This document shows, piece after piece, positions 1-7,535 of a stretch of DNA of 64,000 nucleotides. Origin of the DNA: an uncultured Parabacteroides sp. (GTDB taxonomy: Bacteria; Bacteroidota; Bacteroidia; Bacteroidales; Tannerellaceae); assembly GCA_934718155.1 (NCBI GenBank), contig CAKUZF010000001.1, forward strand, positions 1 through 64,000, given 5' to 3'. Every line of letters starts with the position of its first letter. Position 1 is the first letter of the stretch. Made by a program: the position numbers and the translations under genes. Below the pieces are notes generated by a model that worked only from the letters and a program-made list of their open reading frames with translations, was not told the DNA's origin and did no database searches.

Positions 1-444
1 ACAGGCTTTTCAAAGAACTCATCTTTTTTACGGCAAAAGCCGCTTAGGTTGGCCTAATTCTTACCGAAGTATTGTTACTATCAATTCCATTTTAATTCAA
101 GTTCCTATTTCTTAATAGTTAGCAATAAACTATTTGTTGTTTTCCAGGTGACTCCAATTGCTGTGTTCCTCATCCAATATTAGATATAAAAACAAGCTCT
201 CTTCGATACGAACAAGGGGCTTTGAAAGATCAGTTTTCGCCTCTTCAAGTCGCAAGCCATCGGGAGGTTGAGCCGCAAGCTTGCGAGTAGGGGTAGCCGC
301 AAGCTTGCGAGTTGAGAAGTGAACAGTTATCGAGTTGAACAGCCATAAATAGCTGTACTCATCATCCTATAAGTGGTAGCTTCTGATATATCCTTAATTA
401 TATAAAGCCTCATGATAACCCATCTTATAATGAAGCTTATTTTA
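1..444. other. A+T-rich flank without a recognisable gene
   Basis: I find no convincing coding region in these 444 bases: stops are frequent in all frames and the only open frame (327-524, minus) has no recognisable motif and overlaps the promoter of the next gene. The stretch holds a duplicated palindromic element (271-311, listed separately) and otherwise low-complexity A+T-rich DNA. It may be the decayed edge of an accessory region. Confidence 0.5.
271..311. repeat. Direct repeat of a 17-bp unit containing a 12-bp palindrome
   Basis: The 17-mer AGCCGCAAGCTTGCGAG occurs at 271-287 and again, identically, at 295-311 (24 bp start to start). Each copy contains the perfect 12-bp palindrome CGCAAGCTTGCG (274-285 and 298-309). 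A degenerate partial copy (CGCAAGCC) sits at 251-258. Two dyad sites about two helical turns apart could be operators for a dimeric protein or remnants of a short dispersed repeat; the sequence alone does not decide. Confidence 0.7.
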
Positions 445-452
445 TATATTTG
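445..452 (+). promoter_or_regulatory. Bacteroidetes -7 element TATATTTG before the Xre regulator
   Basis: TATATTTG matches the Bacteroidetes sigma-ABfr -7 consensus TAnnTTTG exactly. Transcription would start near 459, which rules out an upstream ATG at 450 and favours the start at 477. No clear -33 TTTG is visible. Confidence 0.55.
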
Positions 453-476
453 CACATTATAATTAAGATTAAGGCT

Positions 477-827
477 ATGGCAAAGGATACAATGGCAAAC
501 AAACTTCCAAGGAAGTTGATTCAAAAAATGGCTATCGTGGAGGAACAGATAAAGCTTGCCAGATTACGCCGCAACCTAAGCATGGCACAAGTTGCAGAAA
601 GAGCAACTTGCTCTGAAGTTACGCTTCACAAGGTAGAAAAAGGATTACCTACGGTTTCCATCGGAATCTACCTGCGTGTGCTCTATGCTCTACAACTGGA
701 TGATGACATATTACTCCTGGCAAAAGCAAACCTTACTTCATTCTATTTGACTTTTGCGTCACAATGCGCCCCTCATCCCCTAAATCATGTTAAACCAAGG
801 AAGATTCATGCCGAAAAAGCATGCTGA
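477..827 (+). CDS. Small Xre/HipB-like helix-turn-helix regulator, probably truncated at the C-terminus
   Basis: Encodes 116 residues. The middle (VEEQIKLARLRRNLSMAQVA onward) is a lambda-repressor/Xre-type HTH: the LARLRRNLSMAQVAERA helices, then a recognition helix around TLHKVEKG, then VSIGIYLRVLYAL. This layout is typical of HipB-type antitoxins, which bind DNA operators and neutralise a HipA kinase. Relatives usually end soon after the 'DDILLLAK' segment with a charged tail; here the frame runs into an unrelated Cys/His/Pro-rich tail (about 34 residues), suggesting a broken 3' end. No hipA-like partner lies nearby. Start 477 is chosen because the promoter element at 445-452 sits just upstream; an ATG at 492 is the alternative. 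The HTH assignment is firm, the partner and truncation are inferred. Confidence 0.75.
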   Translation: MAKDTMANKLPRKLIQKMAIVEEQIKLARLRRNLSMAQVAERATCSEVTLHKVEKGLPTVSIGIYLRVLYALQLDDDILLLAKANLTSFYLTFASQCAPHPLNHVKPRKIHAEKAC

Positions 828-842
828 ATAACATAAAACCCA

Positions 843-850
843 TATCTTTG
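843..850 (+). promoter_or_regulatory. -7 element TATCTTTG of a short intergenic transcript
   Basis: TATCTTTG fits TAnnTTTG. The predicted start near 857 would give a transcript of only about 75 nt, because a terminator hairpin with a T-tract follows at 900-930. Confidence 0.5.
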
Positions 851-890
851 CATCGTGTTTTTCATGGTATTAGATTAAGGTTAGACAACA

Positions 891-944
891 ATGGAATTGG
901 CCGTCCGTGATGGATGGCTTTTTTCTTTTTATGAGGGTAGGTAA
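891..944 (+). CDS. Candidate 17-codon leader peptide overlapping a terminator
   Basis: An ATG at 891 opens a 17-residue frame (MELAVRDGWLFSFYEGR) ending in TAA at 942-944. It lies about 35 nt downstream of a good promoter element, and its codons form the terminator hairpin at 900-918, so translation would run through the hairpin as in attenuator leaders. No same-strand gene follows (the next gene is convergent), so a classical attenuation role is not obvious. It may be chance; coding status rests only on position and context. Confidence 0.25.
   Translation: MELAVRDGWLFSFYEGR
900..930 (+). terminator. Intrinsic terminator
   Basis: GCCGTCC (900-906) pairs with GGATGGC (912-918), with one G-T pair and a 5-nt loop. 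A T-rich tail (TTTTTTCTTTTT) runs to 930. It would end transcripts from the promoter at 843-850 and from the HTH gene. Confidence 0.75.
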
Positions 945-950
945 TACACT

Positions 951-2084
951 TTATAGAATGTTAGCTTGTAAAAAAGTTATCAGCTCTTCAGCCATACGTT
1001 GATGCTGCTTTTTGCTGGGATGCCATCCTGCACCATAGCCTAAATCTCCCGTCTGGGGAGAAAAATCAAAACGATACACCAATGTATCACCAGCCATCTT
1101 TGCACCAGCAACCATCTCATTCATTGCTTTCTGCACCGCATAAAGAGGGGTTCCATTCAACATACATCCTGATAACCATATAATCTTAGAAAAGGGATAC
1201 ACCGTTCTCAGCTTTTGCTGAAACTGAACATATGCCAACTTCAACAGATCGTAGGAATAACCCTCCAACACACAATCGTTTGTTCCTAAATTTACGAAAA
1301 CGATATCAGGTGTATAGCTTGCGAAATCCCATCGTTCTGTCGTATCGCCATACAACGTGTAGTCATACATATTCGGCATGCAATCAGCGCTTCCTCTATA
1401 AGGTCCACCATAGTTTCGATATATTCCTATACTACTCTTGGCCACTACGATATGTCGAGCATTTAACCGTCTCGCAGTTAGCGCAGCATAGGTAAAATAA
1501 TGATTCTCCGTGCTTTCAAGAAACGGATCATCTCGACTTGCACTCTCTATGCCGTATCCGCAAGTGATAGAATTCCCAATAAACTCCAGCTTCAACGAGG
1601 TGGTCTCCTGCTTCATTGCTTGCAACTGGCAGTCTTTATCCAACATCAATCCCCTGAACTCCGCTATAGGTTGGTAGGCTTCAATGCAATTCATAATAGA
1701 TACTTCATGAACCGAATTGGACAACCCAGAAGCCAAAACCACAATAGAATCAACCCTATTCGAAAAGTCCACCTTAAAAGGAGCTTCCTTATCCACCTGA
1801 ACCATAAAATAGCCACTTTGAGGCTTAGCTAACATCCGAAGGGATGTACCCTCGAAAGAGGCATGGATCGTTACACCCGGATAAGTAAAGCGAGGAGCCA
1901 GTGGATTCAAGAAACTTACTCGTCCCTCATAACTAAGAAACGAGTCTGTCGGAAGTATCAACGAGCCTTCTTTAGAAATGCACGTCGTATTCACCTCCGT
2001 ATTACAACCAGCATCTGCCTCACCGCATGCCTGAAAAGTAGGCATACAAAATAATGAACAAAAAAACAAAAGAAACAGCCTCAT
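951..2084 (-). CDS. Secreted SGNH-fold carbohydrate esterase (CE2-like)
   Basis: A 377-residue protein with an N-terminal signal sequence (residues 1-20, ending near FQAC; possibly a weak lipobox). An N-terminal beta-sandwich of about 150 residues is followed by an SGNH hydrolase domain with EFIGNSITCGYG (block I nucleophile Ser), VNLGTND (block III Asn) and GWHPSKKQH (catalytic His). This two-part layout is that of CE2 carbohydrate esterases, which remove O-acetyl groups from polysaccharides. It is the last gene of an operon with an MBOAT O-acyltransferase and an AlgX/DltD-like protein (9-bp gap upstream), so it may trim or transfer acetyl groups on the local surface glycan. Whether it acts as an esterase or a transferase is open. 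The region is A+T-rich compared with genes beyond 9 kb. Confidence 0.8.
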   Translation of the reverse strand: MRLFLLFFCSLFCMPTFQACGEADAGCNTEVNTTCISKEGSLILPTDSFLSYEGRVSFLNPLAPRFTYPGVTIHASFEGTSLRMLAKPQSGYFMVQVDKEAPFKVDFSNRVDSIVVLASGLSNSVHEVSIMNCIEAYQPIAEFRGLMLDKDCQLQAMKQETTSLKLEFIGNSITCGYGIESASRDDPFLESTENHYFTYAALTARRLNARHIVVAKSSIGIYRNYGGPYRGSADCMPNMYDYTLYGDTTERWDFASYTPDIVFVNLGTNDCVLEGYSYDLLKLAYVQFQQKLRTVYPFSKIIWLSGCMLNGTPLYAVQKAMNEMVAGAKMAGDTLVYRFDFSPQTGDLGYGAGWHPSKKQHQRMAEELITFLQANIL

Positions 2085-2093
2085 GAGAAAGAG

Positions 2094-2999
2094 TTAATTA
2101 ATTCCTATACGTTCCAAATCGGCAATCACCATCTCCGTTCGCATTTGTCGCCCTACAGCAGACAAATGATAAGCCGTATTCCAAAACAGTGTATCCGCTA
2201 AACAATAACGACTTGGAGCTGCATCGAAGGCTACAGAATCAGTGGCCAACCTCGTAGCAATTTCCTCAATATAAGGAGCAGAGCGTTCAAAACTCGTCTG
2301 TGCATACGGAGGAGGAAGCAATATCACCCGCACGCCCTTACTTCTTAAGGCTTTTAGCTCGTCGGAAAAGGCTCTTATCTGGCTTTCTTTCGGACGTTCG
2401 GCTAAGGGCAAACAGGGAAATGGACGACGCTCTTGATCTAAATGCAATATATAATCTCCTATCTCGCTGAAACCAGAAGGATTGTCGGCATAATCATCCT
2501 GAACCTTCCGGCCTAACAAAGAAGGAATGAACACTTTTGAACAAAAATAGGAGGGATACGTAGTCCACTCTTTATACATGTGAAGATTACTCCACTGTTT
2601 GGATTGAATCAACAAGTCGGCCAAAGCGGAAGATCCGTAATAATCAGTAAACTGATTATACTCCGGGACCACAACAAGCACATCGCCTTGACGCAAATAA
2701 GGCTTGATTTCATACAACATATAGTTCATTCCCAACCCTGCATGCAAACCCATATTGGCAACCTGAACGCCAAAATGAGTTTGCACCATGCGGCTATCCA
2801 ATCCATAAGAAAGGTTTGAACCACCCACAAAACAGATTTTTCTCCCTTGCAAAGATGACACATATGAGCGTTTCGCTTTATCAACCAATACGATCTGATT
2901 CCATGATCCCATATAGCAAAGCATCGAAAAGAAAGATAATACCGACAACAGTAAAAACGCCGCTGAGACTAAGCAAAGTTTTGAAAGAAATCTGTTCAT
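2094..2999 (-). CDS. Membrane-anchored SGNH-like protein, partner of the MBOAT transferase (AlgX/DltD-like)
   Basis: 301 residues from the ATG at 2999. An upstream in-frame start at 3062 would lie inside the MBOAT gene and is rejected. One N-terminal transmembrane segment is followed by an extracytoplasmic domain with the motif GGSNLSYGLDS (Ser position as in SGNH block I) and a C-terminal NTAYHLSAVG carrying the likely catalytic His. Proteins of this type (AlgJ/AlgX, DltD, PatB) receive acyl groups passed through an MBOAT channel and place them on an extracellular polymer. The tight spacing (5 bp after the MBOAT stop) supports this pairing. The family is diverse and the Asp of the triad is not certain, so the acceptor polymer cannot be named. 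Confidence 0.75.
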   Translation of the reverse strand: MNRFLSKLCLVSAAFLLLSVLSFFSMLCYMGSWNQIVLVDKAKRSYVSSLQGRKICFVGGSNLSYGLDSRMVQTHFGVQVANMGLHAGLGMNYMLYEIKPYLRQGDVLVVVPEYNQFTDYYGSSALADLLIQSKQWSNLHMYKEWTTYPSYFCSKVFIPSLLGRKVQDDYADNPSGFSEIGDYILHLDQERRPFPCLPLAERPKESQIRAFSDELKALRSKGVRVILLPPPYAQTSFERSAPYIEEIATRLATDSVAFDAAPSRYCLADTLFWNTAYHLSAVGRQMRTEMVIADLERIGIN

Positions 3000-3004
3000 A
3001 ACTA

Positions 3005-4492
3005 TCAGAATTGAAAATAGATAAATGATTCTTGTACACCCATAAAGAAAAGAATAAGCCACACAAATCCTAAATAAAGTCCTATCCGCAGAAATGAACT
3101 CCGCATCCAGACAAGATCCAAGCCATGTCGTTTGTCACGCTGCACCCACTCTACCAATAAGAGTATAAAAATAAAAACAAAACAGCCTAACACGATGGAA
3201 TGCCCTATTCCCAGCATGGCCGTATTGGGCGAACTGAAAACTTCAACAGAACACATTTGAACAATATAGCGCACGGCAAACGCAATACTTTCAGACCTAA
3301 ATATAATCCAACCAAACATGACAAGCACAAAAGTGAGCAGCATCTGGGCGCACTCAGCCATAGAGGGCAAGAAATGCCCCTCGGCCACTACCCCCTTATA
3401 TTTCTTGGTCTTATTCAGAAATAACAGAGGCAAGAAGAGCAGCCCATGATAAATGCCCCAAGTTATATAGGTCCAGTTGGCACCATGCCATAATCCGCTG
3501 ACCAAAAAGACAATCATCGTGTTGCGAATCGTTTTCCACTTACCACAGCGACTACCACCTAACGGGATATATACATAATCCACAAACCATGTATTCAACG
3601 AGATATGCCACCTGCGCCAAAACTCCGCAATGTTGCGGGAGAAATAGGGAACATTGAAGTTGCGCATCAATTTGAAATTAAACAGATGGGCCGTACCAAC
3701 TGCTATGTCGGAATAGCCCGAGAAATCGCCATATATTTGGAACGTAAACATAACAGCTCCCAACAACAATGCAGAAGGATTTGCCGACTCCGCATTCGAG
3801 AAAACAGCATTTGCCACCATCGCACAATTATCAGCCACTACCACTTTCTTAAACAAGCCCCACACAATCTGCCTCAAGCCATCAACAGCCTCGCTATAAT
3901 CAAAATGCCTTGCCTTATAAAACTGAGGCAACAAATGCGTTGCTCGCTCAATCGGGCCAGCCACCAGCTGAGGGAAAAACGCAACAAAGGCAAAAAAGGC
4001 GACCAAGTCGGATGTTGCTTCTATCTTTCTCCGATAAACGTCAATTGTATAGCTTAACGCTTGAAACGTATAAAAGCTAATGCCGACAGGCAGTAAGATC
4101 TTAAGCGTCGAATAAGTAGGTTTCAGACCAAACAAACCAAACAAATCGATAAAGCTTTCAAGAAAAAAATTGGCGTATTTGAAGTAAGCCAAAATAGACA
4201 GATTGACCAAGATATTCGCTGCCACAACCATTTTGCAATAACGTTGCGATGACACATCGTCGCCACCTAATTCCTTGATCCGCCTATTCTTTATCAGCAA
4301 GCCACTCAACCAGCTGCAAAAGGTTGTAAAAGCGATCAATGGCAGGAACCTCCAATCCCACCATCCATAAAAGACATAACTTACTAATACAATAAAAGAA
4401 TTTTGAAGCCTAACATGCTTGTTGAATACAAACCAATACAATAAGAAAACGATTGGCAGAAAAAGCAAAAAAGAGAACGAATTAAATAGCAT
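3005..4492 (-). CDS. MBOAT-family O-acyltransferase (AlgI-like)
   Basis: 495 residues, strongly hydrophobic with about ten or more membrane segments. It starts with the typical AlgI-like MLFNSFSFLLFLPIVF and carries FYGWWDWRFLPL, the region FPQLVAGPIERA, and the catalytic-His motif GLWHGANWTYITWG. MBOAT proteins move acyl groups (usually acetyl) from a cytoplasmic donor across the inner membrane for O-acylation of exopolysaccharide, teichoic acid or peptidoglycan. It is the first gene of a three-gene minus-strand operon with an SGNH partner and a CE2-like esterase. Its promoter lies at 4529-4536, divergent from the polymerase-like gene. Polysaccharide O-acetylation is inferred from context. 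Confidence 0.92.
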   Translation of the reverse strand: MLFNSFSFLLFLPIVFLLYWFVFNKHVRLQNSFIVLVSYVFYGWWDWRFLPLIAFTTFCSWLSGLLIKNRRIKELGGDDVSSQRYCKMVVAANILVNLSILAYFKYANFFLESFIDLFGLFGLKPTYSTLKILLPVGISFYTFQALSYTIDVYRRKIEATSDLVAFFAFVAFFPQLVAGPIERATHLLPQFYKARHFDYSEAVDGLRQIVWGLFKKVVVADNCAMVANAVFSNAESANPSALLLGAVMFTFQIYGDFSGYSDIAVGTAHLFNFKLMRNFNVPYFSRNIAEFWRRWHISLNTWFVDYVYIPLGGSRCGKWKTIRNTMIVFLVSGLWHGANWTYITWGIYHGLLFLPLLFLNKTKKYKGVVAEGHFLPSMAECAQMLLTFVLVMFGWIIFRSESIAFAVRYIVQMCSVEVFSSPNTAMLGIGHSIVLGCFVFIFILLLVEWVQRDKRHGLDLVWMRSSFLRIGLYLGFVWLILFFMGVQESFIYFQF

Positions 4493-4528
4493 CTCACTCT
4501 ATTATCTTGGATGTTTGTCTAGCGGATG

Positions 4529-4560
4529 CAAAGATAGAAAAACATATTTAACGACACAAA
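4529..4560 (-). promoter_or_regulatory. Promoter of the O-acylation operon (TTTG-N20-TATCTTTG)
   Basis: On the minus strand TATCTTTG (4529-4536) is a perfect -7 element. TTTG at 4557-4560 supplies the -33 box with a 20-bp spacer. Transcription would start near 4522, about 30 nt before the MBOAT start. Confidence 0.8.
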
Positions 4561-4595
4561 TTCAGTTTGAGACCTGTTATATCAAAAAAAACTCG

Positions 4596-4603
4596 TACCT
4601 TTG
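4596..4603 (+). promoter_or_regulatory. -7 element TACCTTTG for the polymerase/LicD pair
   Basis: TACCTTTG matches TAnnTTTG. The expected start near 4610 excludes the TTG at 4601 as start codon and supports the ATG at 4649. Confidence 0.6.
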
Positions 4604-4648
4604 AATTTCAAACGACTGAAAAAAAGGATATCAATTCGTGCAAGAGAC

Positions 4649-5899
4649 ATGAGATTACAGGATTTTTCGAATACAAGCATTTACTACCTATTCGTCATTA
4701 CGCTGCTATTGGGTATTGTGTTTTATGATATCATCGGATTCAACGCCATCGACGAGATTTGCGGATTAGCTCTCTTGGTCATCTTCTTACACAATATGTT
4801 TAAATCAAAAGACTGGCCTATCAATAAGTTTTTCCTGATCACCATAGGCATCTTCCTGTTCTACACAGCTTATTCCCTATTCATTGGCAGCAACACGAAG
4901 AAAGCCATCCTCATGGACCTGATCATTCAGATGAAGCCCTATTTGGCCTTTTTCTGCGTGTATCAGCTCATGCCCCAATTCAACAAGAGCCAGAAAAAGA
5001 TACTGCAAGATATTTGCCTCGTGTTGTGGTGTCTATTCCTGCCCATAGGATTATATGGGTTTATCGACATCCATATATTCAACAAAGTAATAGGTCACCC
5101 ATCATGCTATGCCGCCCTTGTCACATCGCTTTCGCTCACCTATTTATATTGCGGAAACTATAGTAGAAAAGAGAAACTCATCTTTTTGGCTATGCTATTG
5201 ATAGGTATCGCATCAGGCAGATCGAAATTCTATGGCTTCTATGCGCTGTCGGTCTTCATGATTTTCTATTTGGGAAAAATCGAGAATCTAAAATTCAACG
5301 TCAAGAACACCACTGCCTTGCTGTTTCTGCTCATAGCCATGCTCTTTGTGGCGCGAGAGAAGATCGACATCTATTTTGTTCAAGGGCTGACCGACACAGA
5401 TTCAGAAGATAAAGATCTATTAGCACGCTTCGTGCTTTACGCTACATCCTTTAAGCTATTAGCCGACTTCTTCCCGTTTGGAAGCGGATTGGCCAGCTTC
5501 GCAACGCATGCATCCGGCGTATATTATTCGAATATCTATACAAAGTATGGCATTGACTCGGTATGGGGCCTTAGCAAGTCGTTCAATAAATTTATAGCTG
5601 ACACCTATTACCCTTCGCTCGCGCAATTTGGCGTTGTTGGAGTCGTCCTGTTCTTCCTGTTCTGGATATACATCATTCTGAAATCCATCAAGAGCAGTAA
5701 AATAACAAACAATTCCAAGTTATTTACTATAACCAGCTTAATTATTGGATACCTGCTTATCGAGAATGTAGCAGATGCCTCATTCACCAGCAACAGAGGG
5801 CTATTCATGATGGTCTTCTTAGGTCTGGTGGCAGCCGACCAAAAAGCGGCAGCAAACAAAATAAAACAAACACAACAAGCAAAACAGATCCATGACTGA
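4649..5899 (+). CDS. O-antigen polymerase/ligase-like membrane protein (Wzy/WaaL type)
   Basis: 416 residues from the ATG at 4649; a longer reading from a TTG at 4601 would begin on the promoter element itself. It is rich in hydrophobic segments spaced like the 10-12 TM helices of Wzy/WaaL proteins, with a large soluble loop around the middle-to-late part (about residues 270-330, containing LARFVLYATSFKLLADFFPFGSG) as seen in the O-Ag_ligase family. Such proteins polymerise lipid-linked oligosaccharide repeats or ligate them to lipid A. Its position between an O-acylation operon and a LicD gene fits polymerisation or ligation of the local glycan. The family is recognised by topology and loop rather than by strict motifs, so polymerase versus ligase is undecided. 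Confidence 0.75.
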   Translation: MRLQDFSNTSIYYLFVITLLLGIVFYDIIGFNAIDEICGLALLVIFLHNMFKSKDWPINKFFLITIGIFLFYTAYSLFIGSNTKKAILMDLIIQMKPYLAFFCVYQLMPQFNKSQKKILQDICLVLWCLFLPIGLYGFIDIHIFNKVIGHPSCYAALVTSLSLTYLYCGNYSRKEKLIFLAMLLIGIASGRSKFYGFYALSVFMIFYLGKIENLKFNVKNTTALLFLLIAMLFVAREKIDIYFVQGLTDTDSEDKDLLARFVLYATSFKLLADFFPFGSGLASFATHASGVYYSNIYTKYGIDSVWGLSKSFNKFIADTYYPSLAQFGVVGVVLFFLFWIYIILKSIKSSKITNNSKLFTITSLIIGYLLIENVADASFTSNRGLFMMVFLGLVAADQKAAANKIKQTQQAKQIHD

Positions 5900-6761
5900 T
5901 TTTCAACAACTTTTCCCAGACAACCGCACATCTGGCGAAACGACTCTGCGGCAAGCACAACTGGTGATGCTGCGTATGTTTAAGATTATCGATTATATTT
6001 GTCGTAAGCACAACCTGCGCTACTGGATGTGCTCGGGCACTCTGCTGGGTGCCGTACGCCACCAGGGATTCATTCCTTGGGACGACGATCTCGACATCTG
6101 TATGATCCGTGAGGATTATGAACGCTTCATAGCCATAGCCAAGGAGGAACTACCCGACGACCTGTTTCTACAAACCCGAGAGAATGATCCTGAATACGAC
6201 TATTTAGCCTTGCCCTGTAAGGTTAGAGACACAAAAAGCCTAATCATCTCTAATGGATTGGAAAAGAAGACCTATCACATGGGACTGTTTATCGACATCT
6301 TCCCAGCCGATCGTTATCACACGGATCCGGCATGCTTCAAAAAGGAAAAGGCACGCAAAAGCTACTTTTTCTATCTGTGCAAAGCGTTGGACGCTGAACT
6401 GGAAAAACAACACTCCGTCAAGAAACGGATTGTTGCTTGGTTCAAGCCGCTCTTCCGAATACTGGCCAAACGCTATCTTGTCCAAACAAGTGAATGGATA
6501 GACCGCAATCGCACATTGGGAGAGGATTGTCTGATTGGGCATGGATTTGATACGCCCTGGCGACGCTACTTCGCCTACAAGGAGATTTTCCCACTAAAGG
6601 AATACACGTTCGAAGGGCATGCCTTTTTAGGTCCTAATGATGCGAACGCTTATCTATCACAGCTATATGGGACTAACTATATGACACCGCCTCCCGCCTC
6701 AAAGCGCATTCAACAACATGCAGCTGTCTTAAAGCCTGTTTGGGATTCATCGAAACAATAA
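5892..6761 (+). CDS. LicD-family phosphotransferase
   Basis: 289 residues. It has the LicD signature: CRKHNLRYWMCSGTLLGAVR followed by HQGFIPWDDDLDICM (metal-binding acidic cluster WDDDLD), then YLALPCKVRD and GLFIDIFPAD. LicD-type nucleotidyltransferase-fold enzymes transfer phosphocholine or other phospho-substituents to surface glycans. It overlaps the upstream polymerase-like gene by 8 bp, indicating translational coupling. No licA/licC-like choline kinase or cytidylyltransferase lies in the window, so the transferred group (choline, ribitol, glycerol or similar) cannot be named. The C-terminal half (about residues 160-289) is family-typical in length. Confidence 0.88.
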   Translation: MTDFQQLFPDNRTSGETTLRQAQLVMLRMFKIIDYICRKHNLRYWMCSGTLLGAVRHQGFIPWDDDLDICMIREDYERFIAIAKEELPDDLFLQTRENDPEYDYLALPCKVRDTKSLIISNGLEKKTYHMGLFIDIFPADRYHTDPACFKKEKARKSYFFYLCKALDAELEKQHSVKKRIVAWFKPLFRILAKRYLVQTSEWIDRNRTLGEDCLIGHGFDTPWRRYFAYKEIFPLKEYTFEGHAFLGPNDANAYLSQLYGTNYMTPPPASKRIQQHAAVLKPVWDSSKQ

Positions 6762-6777
6762 TCATAGCACGATCAAG

Positions 6778-6816
6778 CGCATCAGAGGCGTTGCGTTTTC
6801 GCTATCCTCTGATGCG
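6778..6816. terminator. Hairpin between convergent genes
   Basis: CGCATCAGAGG (6778-6788) pairs perfectly over 11 bp with CCTCTGATGCG (6806-6816) across a 17-nt loop. There is no strong T-tract on either side, but its position between the LicD and WecG stops fits a bidirectional terminator. Confidence 0.6.
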
Positions 6817-6818
6817 TA

Positions 6819-7535
6819 TTACCCAAACTTCAACTTCAATATTTTCCAGATGTAGACAGGGTTATAGACAATGTAACGCCGCCAAGTGTGCTTCGGGTCA
6901 CTAATCAATCGCCCGAACCACTCCAAGCCAAGACGAATCATCCATTGCGGCGGACGCTGCTTCGTTCCTGCATAAAAATCAAAAACAGCTCCAATCGAGC
7001 AAACTAAGCGAGTCTGCAAGCGATCCGCATTGGCTAACGCCCACTTCTCCTGCTTAGGTGCAGTCATACCAACAAACACAACATCCGGCTGAAAGGCATT
7101 GACAGCCTCCGCCATCCGCAGATTGTCCTCTTCCGTAAAAGCCGCCTTATAAGGGGGGCTATAGGTCTCGACCTGCACATGCGGGTAGTCACGCTTAAGG
7201 CGAGAACGAATCTTCTCTAATGTAGCTTCTGATGCCCCCAAATAGAAACATTTACCACCTTTGGCTTCGAGCAATTCCAAGACCGCTTGATGCAAATCAG
7301 CCCCTGCCACCTTAACAATGCGCTTGCCTAAGACAAAACGAACAGCCCATACTATCGCAACACCATCCGGCAGCAACACCTCGCAAGAGGTCAACGCACG
7401 ACGAAATTCCTTGTCTTTATCTGCCATTACCCAAGAATATGCGTTTATTGTATTCACCACAGTGCGCTTCTCTGGTAAATCTAACAGTTGGAATTTTGAC
7501 ACGATTTGATAATCCGAAAGTTTAACTGTTTCCAT
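6819..7535 (-). CDS. WecG/TagA/CpsF-family glycosyltransferase (GT26)
   Basis: 238 residues. Family hallmarks: VNTINAYSWVMA, LLPDGVAIVWA, VAGADL, the Rossmann-like stretch KCFYLGAS, VVFVGMTAPKQEKW and the C-terminal GLEWFGRLISDPKHTWRRY. GT26 enzymes act at the inner membrane and add the second sugar (for example N-acetylmannosamine or its uronic acid) to a lipid-linked first sugar. It is the last gene of the Wza-led operon and overlaps the preceding GT4 gene by 14 bp. The lipid-linked initiator it needs is not encoded in this window. Confidence 0.92.
   Translation of the reverse strand: METVKLSDYQIVSKFQLLDLPEKRTVVNTINAYSWVMADKDKEFRRALTSCEVLLPDGVAIVWAVRFVLGKRIVKVAGADLHQAVLELLEAKGGKCFYLGASEATLEKIRSRLKRDYPHVQVETYSPPYKAAFTEEDNLRMAEAVNAFQPDVVFVGMTAPKQEKWALANADRLQTRLVCSIGAVFDFYAGTKQRPPQWMIRLGLEWFGRLISDPKHTWRRYIVYNPVYIWKILKLKFG

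Noticed and set aside
274..309. Attachment site of an integrated element
   Set aside because: The repeats are only 24 bp apart and no integrase or tRNA gene is adjacent.
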